A stretch of DNA of 39,946 nucleotides from Acidimicrobiia bacterium (lineage in GTDB: Bacteria > Actinomycetota > Acidimicrobiia > Acidimicrobiales > SZUA-35). The stretch covers positions 1 through 39,946 of the forward strand of contig JAOTVU010000025.1 in NCBI GenBank assembly GCA_029863385.1, read 5' to 3'. The position numbers were made by a program, and so were the translations under genes. The notes beneath the pieces were generated by a model. That model was not told where the DNA came from. It searched no databases and saw nothing but the letters and a program-made list of their open reading frames with translations. Position 1 is the first letter of the stretch, and every line of letters starts with the position of its first letter. Below, piece after piece: positions 15,320 through 26,822 of this stretch.

Positions 15320-16282
15320 ATGCGTCCGACCATTCGACTCGGCACAGTATCCGGGATAGACATCGGCCTCCATTGGTCGATTGCCGTCATCGGATTCGTG
15401 ATCGTCAGTGCCCTCACCGGAACGGTCCTGCCTGACCTCGTCCCCGGCATGACCGGCGGCGCCTACCTCATGGCCGCTCTGGCCACGTCGCTGCTGTTCC
15501 TCGGATCGATCATCGCCCACGAGTTGGGCCACTCGATCGTCGCCCAACGCAACGACATCAAGGTTCGCAGTATCACGTTGTTCGCGCTGGGTGGTGTCGC
15601 CGCGCTCGAGCGTGAGCCTGATGATCCCGGCGCCGCCGCCCGAATTGCGCTGGCCGGGCCGGCCGTCAGTGTCGCCATCGGCGTTGTCGCGGTGGCCGTC
15701 TCCAACCTCATGGCTTCGATGGGCTTCGGTGAGTTGATCATTGCTGCATTCTTCTGGCTGGGCGTCATCAATCTCGTTCTGGCCGTCTTCAACATGATCC
15801 CCGCCCTCCCCCTCGACGGCGGTCGCGTGTTGCAGGCCGTGCTCTGGAAGCGCAGCGGCGAGCGGCATCAGGCCACGATTTCGGCCGCCAAGCTGGGACG
15901 CTTGTTCGGCTGGGCCATCGTTGCCATCGGTGTCTGGCAATTCGCCCAGACCGGCACCGGTTTGTGGACGGCTCTGATCGGTTGGTTCGTCGTGATGTCG
16001 GCCAAGGGCGAGAGCTTCCGGGCCCGCTGGGCGCTGACGCAGGAGCAGGCGGAAAAGGCCGGCTCCACCGACACGCCGTGGCCCTTCGCCCATCTCTATT
16101 CGCCCCCTCGGGGTCGGCCCTCATCCGGTCCCGGCTTTGATCCCGACCCCGGTCCGCGTCGGCCCCCCACCCCGACCGGCGCCGACTCGGAGGTCATCGA
16201 TGTGACTGGCCGCCCGGTTTCTGACGATCCCACCGGGCGGTCGGTCGACCAACGCTCGGACGACCGTTCACCGGTCGGCTGA
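15320..16282 (+). CDS. Site-2 protease family membrane metalloprotease (M50)
   Basis: A 320-residue intramembrane zinc protease. HELGH (His67, Glu68, His71) gives two zinc ligands and the catalytic Glu. NMIPALPLDGGR supplies the third ligand, Asp166. About six membrane segments fill residues 15-240, beginning with the typical IGLHWSIAVIGFVIVSAL. There are no CBS domains and no PDZ domain, unlike SpoIVFB-CBS or RseP types. The C-terminal 70 residues are a hydrophilic, Pro/Asp/Arg-rich, probably disordered tail. Site-2 proteases cut membrane-anchored regulators such as anti-sigma factors, but none is adjacent. ATG 15320 follows GAAAGG by six bases. The gene sits behind the riboswitch-like leader, so a link to metal homeostasis is inferred. 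Confidence 0.88.
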   Translation: MRPTIRLGTVSGIDIGLHWSIAVIGFVIVSALTGTVLPDLVPGMTGGAYLMAALATSLLFLGSIIAHELGHSIVAQRNDIKVRSITLFALGGVAALEREPDDPGAAARIALAGPAVSVAIGVVAVAVSNLMASMGFGELIIAAFFWLGVINLVLAVFNMIPALPLDGGRVLQAVLWKRSGERHQATISAAKLGRLFGWAIVAIGVWQFAQTGTGLWTALIGWFVVMSAKGESFRARWALTQEQAEKAGSTDTPWPFAHLYSPPRGRPSSGPGFDPDPGPRRPPTPTGADSEVIDVTGRPVSDDPTGRSVDQRSDDRSPVG

Positions 16283-16312
16283 GCACGGACAGAATCGCGT
16301 CGGAGCCCCCGA

Positions 16313-16326
16313 CGCCGCCGGCGGCG
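16313..16326. terminator. Possible bidirectional terminator palindrome
   Basis: The perfect palindrome CGCCGCCGGCGGCG lies in the 57-base gap between the convergent site-2 protease gene and histidine kinase gene. It can form a hairpin with a CCGG loop. Its position fits a shared terminator; there is no U-tract, and short C+G palindromes arise by chance in such DNA. Confidence 0.3.
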
Positions 16327-16339
16327 CTGCATCTGGCCC

Positions 16340-17731
16340 CTACTCGCCAGATCGGCCGGACCACCCTGGCCCCATGCCCTCACCCCAGGGACCGGCCCGC
16401 AGCGTCGTCGGTTCGTTCCCGCCGAGGTGAAGGGTGACCCTAGCGCCGCCATCCGGGGCGTTTCCGATCTCGAACGTCCCGCCGTGCACGTCGGCGACAC
16501 GCTGAACGAAAGCCAGCCCGAGGCCCGATCCGGTTGACGAGGCGCCCCGTTCGAACGGACGGCGGATTCGCTCCCGGTCGGCTTCGGGAATCCCGGGACC
16601 GTTGTCCTCCACGGTGATCGAGCCATCGGCGGTCACGGTGATGTCGATGCGAAGAGGGGAACCGTCGACGGGCCTGCCGTGACGAACGGCGTTGCGAATC
16701 AGATTGACGATGGCGAGGCGAACGCCGTCGGCCCAGACCCGATGCCGGTGACCTTCCGGCCCGTGGATATGAACGCCTGCCGCAGACCCTTCGGCCGCCA
16801 CCAGACCAACGGCCTGATCGGCGAGGTCGCCGAGATCGGCGTCGGAGAACATGTCGTCGTCGACGAGATCGACCTCGGAAAGGAGGCGCACCGCATCCAG
16901 GGCGTTGCCCATGCGATCGAGTTCGGCTCTGGCCCTGATCACCTGCGGTGTGGGCTCACCGAGCATCGCCACATCAAGGTTGGTCATCGCGCTTTGAAGC
17001 GGGGTTCGCAGTTCATGTGACGCCGACGAGGCGAACGATCGGGCAGCCGCGAGTGCCTCCTCCCGACGGCGGGAGGCCTCGGCCAGCCGATTCAGGGTCG
17101 TGTTGAGGGCGGTCGAGATGTCCTCGACCTCCGGTGTCGAGTCGTCGATCCGGATCGCCCAGCTCTCCGGCGGTCCGGCATCGAGGCTGCGCACCTGGGC
17201 GGCCAGTCTGGTCAACGGACCGGCAACCTGACGGCCTGCGATCAACGCCAAGCCGGCCATCACGGCGGCGACGATGCCGCCGATCGTGTAGACCCTGCGC
17301 CGCAGGATCCGACGCTGCGCGGTGATGTCACCGAGCGGCTCGACGAACTCGACCAAAGTCACGTCGCCAGGCGCGGGGACGTCGAGAATTTCGACGGCAT
17401 AGAGCCGCCACGACTCCCCGTCGGCACGAACGGTCCGCAAACCCGGCTTCCTCAAGACCGGGAGATCTTCCTCGGGCAACCGACCGATTTCGATGACCCG
17501 GGTGTCCGTGACGATTCGGGTTCCGTCGACGATCCTGCTCAGCTCCGAGTTCTCGATGCGGTCCCCAACGGCGGCCAGAACGGCGGCATCGCGGGACCGT
17601 TCCTCGAGTTGCTCGTCGATGCGCCCGCTCACACTTCGAGAAAACAGGATCGATCCAACCGCCGTGACGAGTACGACGGCCACCACACCGGACAACCAGG
17701 CGGCCAGGGCAATCCGGCTGGCCAGTTTCAC
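16340..17731 (-). CDS. Two-component sensor histidine kinase
   Basis: A 463-residue membrane kinase. It has TM1 (about 7-31), an extracytoplasmic sensor loop (about 32-145), TM2 (about 148-168), a HAMP region (about 169-222) and a HisKA domain with His239 in SASHELRTPLQ. The HATPase domain shows NLIRNAVRHG (N box), DNGPGIP (G1) and GSGLGLAFV (G2). It would autophosphorylate on His239 and pass phosphate to the adjacent response regulator. GTG 17731 overlaps the regulator stop by four bases (GTGA). The sensor loop is small and contains no cysteines, and resembles no named sensor fold that I can see. The signal may involve the two exported proteins encoded upstream. Confidence 0.93.
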   Translation of the reverse strand: MKLASRIALAAWLSGVVAVVLVTAVGSILFSRSVSGRIDEQLEERSRDAAVLAAVGDRIENSELSRIVDGTRIVTDTRVIEIGRLPEEDLPVLRKPGLRTVRADGESWRLYAVEILDVPAPGDVTLVEFVEPLGDITAQRRILRRRVYTIGGIVAAVMAGLALIAGRQVAGPLTRLAAQVRSLDAGPPESWAIRIDDSTPEVEDISTALNTTLNRLAEASRRREEALAAARSFASSASHELRTPLQSAMTNLDVAMLGEPTPQVIRARAELDRMGNALDAVRLLSEVDLVDDDMFSDADLGDLADQAVGLVAAEGSAAGVHIHGPEGHRHRVWADGVRLAIVNLIRNAVRHGRPVDGSPLRIDITVTADGSITVEDNGPGIPEADRERIRRPFERGASSTGSGLGLAFVQRVADVHGGTFEIGNAPDGGARVTLHLGGNEPTTLRAGPWGEGMGPGWSGRSGE

Positions 17732-18438
17732 GGTGCTGAGACCCGTGGCGAGTCGATCACGAAACCGACACCTCGAACAGTCCGGATCACGTCGGCGGCG
17801 CCGGCCGCAGCGAGTTTTCGCCGGAGATAACCGACGAACACATCCACGACGTTGGTCTCGACGTCGAAGTCGTAGCCCCACACCTTTTCCAGGAGGGTGA
17901 AACGCGATAGAACCAGATCGCGGTTGCGGGCCAGCACCGTCAGCAGGTCGAACTCCCGCCGGGTCAGTTGGAGATCGACTCCGTTCACCGCGGCCGTCCG
18001 GCGGTCCACGTCTATCGCGAGTTCACCGACGCGCAGCGTGTTCTGCTCCGAACCAAGTGCGTCGAGGAGTTCGGAACGGCGATGCAGAGCGTGAAGCCTG
18101 GCCACGAGTTCCGCAAGGGCGAACGGCTTTACGAGGTAGTCGTCGGCACCGGCCGCGAGCCCGGCAACCCGGTCGGTCACCGCATCCCGGGCCGAGAGGA
18201 TGAGGATGGGCAGGAGGCCGTCGTCGGCGCGCAGCCGGCGGCAGAGGTCGAGGCCCGACATGTCGGGCAGGCCGATGTCGAGCACGACGAGATCGACCCG
18301 TGATCGCTCGACGTGGCGCCGGCCATCCTCTGCGGTTTCGACCGCCGCCACCTCGAAACCGCTGGCCGAGAGACCGTCGGACACCGCCGACCGCACGGGC
18401 TCGTCATCCTCGACGACGAGAACGGTGGCTCGGGACAT
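17728..18438 (-). CDS. OmpR/PhoB-family response regulator
   Basis: A 236-residue regulator with a receiver domain (1-120) and a winged-helix DNA-binding domain (about 135-230). The phospho-acceptor is Asp54 (VVLDIGLPD), the acidic pocket is Glu10-Asp11-Asp12, and the switch Lys is K104 (VKPF). The C-terminal domain shows LTRREFDLLTVLARN and VDVFVGYLRRKL...TVRGVGFVI. ATG 18438 has GGAG six bases upstream; GTG 18441 is the alternative. It overlaps the kinase gene by four bases and follows the lipoprotein gene by 76 bases. The direct repeat at 19144-19163 upstream of the operon is its likely binding site. Confidence 0.93.
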   Translation of the reverse strand: MSRATVLVVEDDEPVRSAVSDGLSASGFEVAAVETAEDGRRHVERSRVDLVVLDIGLPDMSGLDLCRRLRADDGLLPILILSARDAVTDRVAGLAAGADDYLVKPFALAELVARLHALHRRSELLDALGSEQNTLRVGELAIDVDRRTAAVNGVDLQLTRREFDLLTVLARNRDLVLSRFTLLEKVWGYDFDVETNVVDVFVGYLRRKLAAAGAADVIRTVRGVGFVIDSPRVSAP

Positions 18439-18514
18439 CACGGGCTCCAGTCAAGCACGGTTCGTCGTACGAAGACGGCAATCGTTGCCGCCGGGGCTGG
18501 GCCGACCCGCCGGG

Positions 18515-18718
18515 TCAGTCGCCGTCGAAGGCACGCTCGGCGTCCGACAGCAGCCGATCGATTTCGTCGAGCTGCCGTTCGAGATCCTCGATTTCCACGC
18601 TGTTCGACGACGGCTCGGCCACGGTGGCCGTTCGATCGTTGCCGAGCCGGCATCCGGTCAGACCGGACGACACCACCAAGAGCGCCACCGTGGCGCGCCC
18701 CGGGAACCCCCGCCTCAC
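18515..18718 (-). CDS. Small lipoprotein with a predicted coiled coil
   Basis: A 67-residue protein read from GTG 18718, which overlaps the stop of the upstream secreted-protein gene by four bases (GTGA). Arginines at the N-terminus and a hydrophobic stretch end in the lipobox LTGC with Cys23. The mature part is only 45 residues. Its second half, VEIEDLERQLDEIDRLLSDAERAF, is an acidic amphipathic helix with Leu/Ile heptads and probably forms a coiled coil. I expect it to sit on the outer face of the cytoplasmic membrane. Its place between a secreted protein and a two-component system suggests an accessory to the sensor. It is short, but the lipobox, overlap and operon context support it. Confidence 0.65.
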   Translation of the reverse strand: MRRGFPGRATVALLVVSSGLTGCRLGNDRTATVAEPSSNSVEIEDLERQLDEIDRLLSDAERAFDGD

Positions 18719-19098
18719 CGGCCGATACCAGCCGCTTCGCAGCGTTCTCCGAGATCGGCGAGGGTGACGAGGCGCAGCTCGAACACCTCGATCGACGCTT
18801 CCCGCACGGCCTGCCGGTTTGTGAGGAATTCGACCCAGCCTTCGCGTCCGATCTCCTCCGCGTCGGCAATACGGTCGTCGAGCCACAGGAGCGATCCGGG
18901 GGCGTCGGCGTCGCCATTGATCCGTGCAAGGACGTTCTCGGTTCTCATGGTCAGGTTGGGGATCCGGAGGCAGGCCCGCTCGACCCGGGGCGGAACGTGG
19001 GATGAGGACCCGGTCGCTGCGTCGGCCGCCCCGGCGCCGAGCACCGTTGAAGCGAGGACGGCGGTGGCCAGACCGGCCGCTCGGAATGAGGTTCTCAT
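18715..19098 (-). CDS. Small secreted helical protein, first gene of a two-component operon
   Basis: A 127-residue protein with a clear Sec signal peptide (MRTSFRAAGLATAVLAS...), probably cut after ADA at residue 27. The mature 100 residues are predicted mainly helical (RTENVLARINGDADAPGSLLWLDDRIADAEEIG...NRQAVREASIEVFELRLVTLADLGERC). They contain two cysteines, Cys43 and Cys120, that could form a disulfide. AAGGAGAA lies about eight bases before ATG 19098. It heads the operon secreted protein-lipoprotein-regulator-kinase. I do not recognise a named family. By analogy with CpxP and similar proteins it could modulate the kinase, but that is inference only. Confidence 0.78.
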   Translation of the reverse strand: MRTSFRAAGLATAVLASTVLGAGAADAATGSSSHVPPRVERACLRIPNLTMRTENVLARINGDADAPGSLLWLDDRIADAEEIGREGWVEFLTNRQAVREASIEVFELRLVTLADLGERCEAAGIGR

Positions 19099-19143
19099 GT
19101 CGGTTCTCCTTTGTCGGGGTTGGTACCGTCATGGTCCAATCCG

Positions 19144-19163
19144 ACTCTGTGAGAACTCTGTGA
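19144..19163 (-). promoter_or_regulatory. PhoB-box-like direct repeat upstream of the two-component operon
   Basis: ACTCTGTGA occurs twice (19144-19152 and 19155-19163) with an 11-base period; on the minus strand it reads TCACAGAGT-TC-TCACAGAGT. OmpR/PhoB-type regulators bind exactly this kind of 11-base tandem repeat. It is 46 bases upstream of the secreted-protein start, the position expected for an activator site replacing a -35. Autoregulation by the operon's own regulator is inferred. It could also serve the divergent 5-oxoprolinase gene. Confidence 0.55.
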
Positions 19164-19238
19164 TCGGGGTGTGCCGTTCGTCACAACTGCCGATGCCTTG
19201 AGCGGGGCTCGGCACCTGGCCACATCTACGCTGGAGTC

Positions 19239-22955
<3,717 letters not shown>

Positions 22956-22976
22956 CATGGAGGCGGTGATCGTCTG

Positions 22977-23954
22977 ATGGCTGATGAGTCCACGAGCTCG
23001 ATTCCCGTGATCGACCTGAGCCGAGCCCCGACAGCGGTTGCCGCCGATCTCCTGACCGCCTACGGCGAGGTCGGGTTCGCGTACCTTGTGGGTCACGGCG
23101 TCGACGATCGGTTGGTGGCCGAGACGTTTGACGCCGCCTACCGGTTCCATGCCCTGCCGGTCGAGGCGAAGCTCTCCGTCGAACTCGACGATCGCCATCG
23201 TGGCTACATCGCGATCAACACCTCGACCGACCGCAACACCGAGCTGGCGACCGTGACCAAACCGAATCAGAGTGCGTCGTTCATGATGATGCGGGAGGCG
23301 GGTCCCGACGATCCCGCCGTCGCGGCCGGCCACTATCTGGCGGGCCCGAACCAATGGCCGGAGCTGTCGGGATTTCGGGCCACCCTCGAGCGCTATCACG
23401 AGGCCCTCAGCCGCCTCGGCGCCCGTGTCATGGCGTTGTTCTTCGATGCGCTGGGCGCAGAAGACGCCTCGGCATTGGTCGACCGGTGGTTCGAGCCGGC
23501 AACCACCTGGCTCCGGCTCCTTCACTATCCACCTCAGGAACCACAGCCCGACCTCTACGGCTCGGCTCCGCACGTCGACTACGGGGCGATCACGATACTG
23601 GCCCAGGACGAGGTCGGCGGCCTGCAGGTCAAGGCCTCCGACGGCACCTGGCTCGACGTGCCGTATCGCGACAACTCGTTCGTGCTCAACACCGGTTCGA
23701 TGATGGTCCGATGGAGCAACGGTCGCCTGAAGGCAACGCCTCACCGGGTCATCAACCGGTCGGGCCGGGAACGCTACTCGATCCCGTTCTTCTACGATCC
23801 GGATGTCACGACCGTTGTCGAACCGCTGTCGTGCTGCGTCGATGACAGCCGTCCGGCCCGCTTCGGGCCGGAGCTGTTCGGCGATTTCCTCCGCCGGGAA
23901 TTGACGGCGGGCTACGACCGCCACGCCTCATCGGACACGTCAGCGGGAGCCTGA
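22977..23954 (+). CDS. Isopenicillin N synthase-like 2-oxoglutarate/Fe(II) oxygenase
   Basis: A 325-residue oxygenase with the DIOX_N region (IPVIDLSRA at 9-17, GFAYLVGHGV at 33-42) and the catalytic double-stranded beta-helix. Iron ligands are His199-x-Asp201 (PHVDYGAITIL) and His256 (ATPHRV). The 2-oxoglutarate-binding Arg266-x-Ser268 (RERYSIPFF) is present. Because it keeps the RxS motif it probably uses 2-oxoglutarate, unlike true isopenicillin N synthase. It starts 21 bases after the 5-oxoprolinase gene on the same strand, so the two are probably cotranscribed. This suggests that it oxidises an amino acid, a gamma-glutamyl compound or a heterocycle. The substrate cannot be predicted from sequence. 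Confidence 0.87.
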   Translation: MADESTSSIPVIDLSRAPTAVAADLLTAYGEVGFAYLVGHGVDDRLVAETFDAAYRFHALPVEAKLSVELDDRHRGYIAINTSTDRNTELATVTKPNQSASFMMMREAGPDDPAVAAGHYLAGPNQWPELSGFRATLERYHEALSRLGARVMALFFDALGAEDASALVDRWFEPATTWLRLLHYPPQEPQPDLYGSAPHVDYGAITILAQDEVGGLQVKASDGTWLDVPYRDNSFVLNTGSMMVRWSNGRLKATPHRVINRSGRERYSIPFFYDPDVTTVVEPLSCCVDDSRPARFGPELFGDFLRRELTAGYDRHASSDTSAGA

Positions 23955-23966
23955 CCGTCACGTCCC

Positions 23967-23980
23967 ACGACGATCGTCGT
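23967..23980. terminator. Possible terminator palindrome
   Basis: The palindrome ACGACGATCGTCGT fills half of the 29-base gap between the convergent oxygenase and gamma-glutamyltransferase genes. A short hairpin with a GATC loop is possible. Position suggests termination in both directions, but the stem is only five pairs. Confidence 0.3.
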
Positions 23981-23983
23981 CCG

Positions 23984-25462
23984 TCAGCCCTCCACGATCA
24001 CGGCCGCGCCGTCGCGGCGGGGGTCGCCGTGGGCCTGCAGCACGCCGTCGGCGCCACGCCGAGCAGAGTGCACGCCACCGTAGAACAGATCCCTCTGCGG
24101 CCACGCCAGGTGGTCGACGAAACGCTCACGGAGCTGGTCCGTCGTATCGTCGTCGAGTAGGTCCTCGAAGTCGAGATGTTCGCCCTCGACGTGGAGCCGG
24201 GGAGCCTCGACCGCGGCTACGAGATCTGCGTCGTTGAAACACAGTTGGGCCACGACCTGGCTGATGGCGGTCCGAATCCGGTTGGAACCTCCCGAGCCGA
24301 GGGCAATCAGCCCTCCGTCGGGTTGCTCGATGAGCGTCGGGCACATCATCGACGACATCCGGGTCCCGGTGGGCCAGACGGCCGGCCCGGCCGGATTCAG
24401 ATCGTCTTCGCCCAAGATGTTGTTGAGCATGAAACCGTAGCCGTCGACCAGCTCACCGTTGCCCGAACCGTTGGAGACGGTCACCGAGCAGGCGTTCCCG
24501 TCGGCGTCGATGACCGAGATGTGGCTGGTGCCTTGCGATCGGAGCAAGGCCGGGTCGAGGCGACCGAGCGAATCGGTGGCCGCGGCGCGGGCCCGCGCTG
24601 TGGCGAGAAAGGCCTCGGCCAGTTCGTTCGGATTGGCGGATTCGATCTGTCGTAGCGAATGGTCGATCAGGATCCCGCCGGCCGCCGGATAGGGGTTGAG
24701 GTGCACGAGCGATTGCCCCACCTTCACCGTGAGCGGCGTCCGCTCGACCGCTTCGTAGCCTTGGAGATCGTCGTCGGTCAGGTTGCCCTCGGCCCGCTGT
24801 GATTCGAGGATGGCGGCCATGACCGGGTTGTCGATCGGGTCGGATTCGGCCAGCACGGTGAACGCCTCGGCCAGACCGGGGTTGACCATCGTCGCTCCCT
24901 CGGCCAGCATCTTGCCGTCGGGGGCGAAGAGAGCGGCTGTGGCCTCGGTGGCGGTCAGAATCGGCCTGACGACCGTCGACAGGAAGTGGGCGAAGCGACT
25001 GACGGGGACGCCGGATCGAGCGGCGGTGATGGCTGGATCGAACAGCTCGGCCAACGGCATGCTTGCGCCCCGCCCGGCCATGGCGTGGACACCGGCCACG
25101 AAACCCGGCGTGGCGACGGTGGCCGGTCCGATACGGAATGCCTGGATGGCGGTCCCGAAGTCGGCGTGGATGACTTGGGTGCCGTCGGTGCCGGATTGCC
25201 GGCGTTCGATGGGTGTCTTCGGGAAGAAGTCGATGAGCGACAACCTTGTGTCGGCGCCACGGATCATGGCGAACCCGCCCCCGCCGATCGAGGCCAGCAC
25301 CGGCTCGCACACGCACGCCATCGCCATCGCCGCGATGGCGGCATCGATGGCGTTGCCGCCACGGCGTAGGATCTCGGCTCCGGCCGAGGCTGTCAGCTTG
25401 TGCCCGGCAGCCACCACCCCTTGGTGGCCGTGGTGGTTCCCGGGCGGAGACGAGGAACCCAT
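23984..25462 (-). CDS. Gamma-glutamyltransferase family protein
   Basis: A 492-residue N-terminal-nucleophile hydrolase. The precursor would cut itself before Thr312 (SQ-G-TSHISVIDADGNA) to give large and small subunits, with Thr312 then acting as nucleophile. The small subunit carries GFMLNNILGEDDLNP, TRMSSMMCPTL and the glycine-rich oxyanion segment LGSGGSNRI. GGT cleaves the gamma-glutamyl bond of glutathione or other gamma-glutamyl compounds by hydrolysis or transfer. There is no signal peptide, so it is probably cytoplasmic, unlike E. coli GGT. It is about 70-80 residues shorter than secreted GGTs. Mycothiol rather than glutathione is expected in actinobacteria, so the substrate may be another gamma-glutamyl amide. 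It is convergent with the oxygenase and divergent from the aminotransferase. Confidence 0.88.
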   Translation of the reverse strand: MGSSSPPGNHHGHQGVVAAGHKLTASAGAEILRRGGNAIDAAIAAMAMACVCEPVLASIGGGGFAMIRGADTRLSLIDFFPKTPIERRQSGTDGTQVIHADFGTAIQAFRIGPATVATPGFVAGVHAMAGRGASMPLAELFDPAITAARSGVPVSRFAHFLSTVVRPILTATEATAALFAPDGKMLAEGATMVNPGLAEAFTVLAESDPIDNPVMAAILESQRAEGNLTDDDLQGYEAVERTPLTVKVGQSLVHLNPYPAAGGILIDHSLRQIESANPNELAEAFLATARARAAATDSLGRLDPALLRSQGTSHISVIDADGNACSVTVSNGSGNGELVDGYGFMLNNILGEDDLNPAGPAVWPTGTRMSSMMCPTLIEQPDGGLIALGSGGSNRIRTAISQVVAQLCFNDADLVAAVEAPRLHVEGEHLDFEDLLDDDTTDQLRERFVDHLAWPQRDLFYGGVHSARRGADGVLQAHGDPRRDGAAVIVEG

Positions 25463-25553
25463 GCACCTTGTCTATCGGTCAAATCGTTCGGGCCAAACGA
25501 ATCGGCGCAACAGCGATTCCTCCAGTGTCCGATCTCACCGGTACGGTGGCCGG

Positions 25554-26813
25554 ATGACAAGCCTCGACGTCGAGTTCGTTCGATCCCAGTTCCCCGCGTT
25601 CGCCGAACCCACCCTCGACGGCTGGGCCTTCTTCGAGAACGCCGGCGGCTCCTACACCTGCCGCCAGGTCATCGATCGCCTCACCCACTTCTACACCAGA
25701 ACCAAGGTGCAGCCCTACGGCCCGTACCCAGCGTCGATCGCCGCCGGCGAGGCCATGGACGAGTCGTATCGGGCGTTCGCCGGCTATCTCAATGTCGCCG
25801 ACGACGAGGTGCACTTCGGGCCGTCCACCAGCCAGAACACCTACGTGCTGGCCAACGCTCTCCGTCCGATGTGGTCCGACGGCGACGAGATCGTCGTGTC
25901 GAACCAGGATCACGAGGCCAACGCCGGTGTATGGCGCAGGCTGGCCGATCGAGGCCTCGTGATCCGTGAATGGACGGTCGACGCCGACAGCGGCCGACTT
26001 GATCCCGACGATCTCGACGCCCTGCTCACCGACCGAACCCGCCTCGTGGCCTTCCCCCACGCCTCAAACGTCGTCGCCCACGTCAACCCCGTGGCCGACA
26101 TCACCGCACGAGCCCGGGCCGCCGGGGCCGTCACCGTGGTCGACGGCGTGTCCTACGCTCCTCACGGTCTGCCCGACGTCGGGGCTCTTGGTGCCGACAT
26201 CTACCTGTTCTCGCTCTACAAGACCTGGGGTCCCCACCTCGGCTTGATGACGATCAAACGGGACCTGCTCGACCGGATGACGAACCAGGGTCATTTCTTT
26301 AACGCCGGCAACCCCCGCAAGGTCGTCACACCAGCCGGGCCCGATCACGCTCAGATCGCCGCTGCCGCCGGAGTGGTCCACTACCTCGACCTGCTGCACG
26401 CTCATCACATCGCTGCGCCGCCCTCGGATCAGCTCGGCGATGAACCCGGCCCGGCCGAGCGGGCCAGACGCGTGGCCGGCCTGATCCAGCGCCACGAAGA
26501 GCTGCTCCTGGCCCCGCTGCTGGCGTGGCTCCGTGATCGCAACGACGTCCGTCTCATCGGTCCCGACAACCCGGCGGTTCGGGCTCCAACGGTCTCGATC
26601 GTGCCCACCCGCAAGCCGATCCCGGAGGTCGTCCGCATCCTGACCGAGCACAAGCTCATGGTGGGTGCCGGCGACTTCTACGCCGTCCGCCCGCTCGTCG
26701 GTATGGGTGTCGCCCTCGACCCCGGTGTGTTGCGCCTGTCGTTCGTGCACTACACCTCGGCTGCCGAGGTGGAGCAGCTGATGGCCGGACTGTCCGCGGC
26801 CCTCGAATCCTGA
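25554..26813 (+). CDS. Class V aminotransferase, cysteine-desulfurase-like (VC1184 type)
   Basis: A 419-residue PLP enzyme of fold type I. The Schiff-base lysine is K223 in FSLYKTWGPHLG, the PLP Asp is in TVVDGVSYAPHG (about 194-205), and the N-terminal FFENAGGSYT segment is typical. It resembles the 'cysteine desulfurase-like' group (TIGR01976). The SufS/NifS active-site Cys loop is not evident, so desulfuration is unlikely; a lyase, aminotransferase or epimerase-type activity is possible. ATG 25554 is chosen because the upstream frame runs through the divergent GGT gene. The 91-base divergent region with GGT may hold a shared promoter, but I see no clear elements. Confidence 0.85.
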   Translation: MTSLDVEFVRSQFPAFAEPTLDGWAFFENAGGSYTCRQVIDRLTHFYTRTKVQPYGPYPASIAAGEAMDESYRAFAGYLNVADDEVHFGPSTSQNTYVLANALRPMWSDGDEIVVSNQDHEANAGVWRRLADRGLVIREWTVDADSGRLDPDDLDALLTDRTRLVAFPHASNVVAHVNPVADITARARAAGAVTVVDGVSYAPHGLPDVGALGADIYLFSLYKTWGPHLGLMTIKRDLLDRMTNQGHFFNAGNPRKVVTPAGPDHAQIAAAAGVVHYLDLLHAHHIAAPPSDQLGDEPGPAERARRVAGLIQRHEELLLAPLLAWLRDRNDVRLIGPDNPAVRAPTVSIVPTRKPIPEVVRILTEHKLMVGAGDFYAVRPLVGMGVALDPGVLRLSFVHYTSAAEVEQLMAGLSAALES

Positions 26814-26822
26814 TCTGGGCCG

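Noticed and set aside
25485-25498. A short TCGTT/AACGA repeat between the GGT and aminotransferase genes as an operator.
   Set aside because: It has only five matching bases per arm and would arise often by chance.
25554-26813. Annotating the class V aminotransferase as cysteine desulfurase or ergothioneine EgtE.
   Set aside because: The desulfurase Cys loop is not evident, and no suf, isc or egt genes are nearby.
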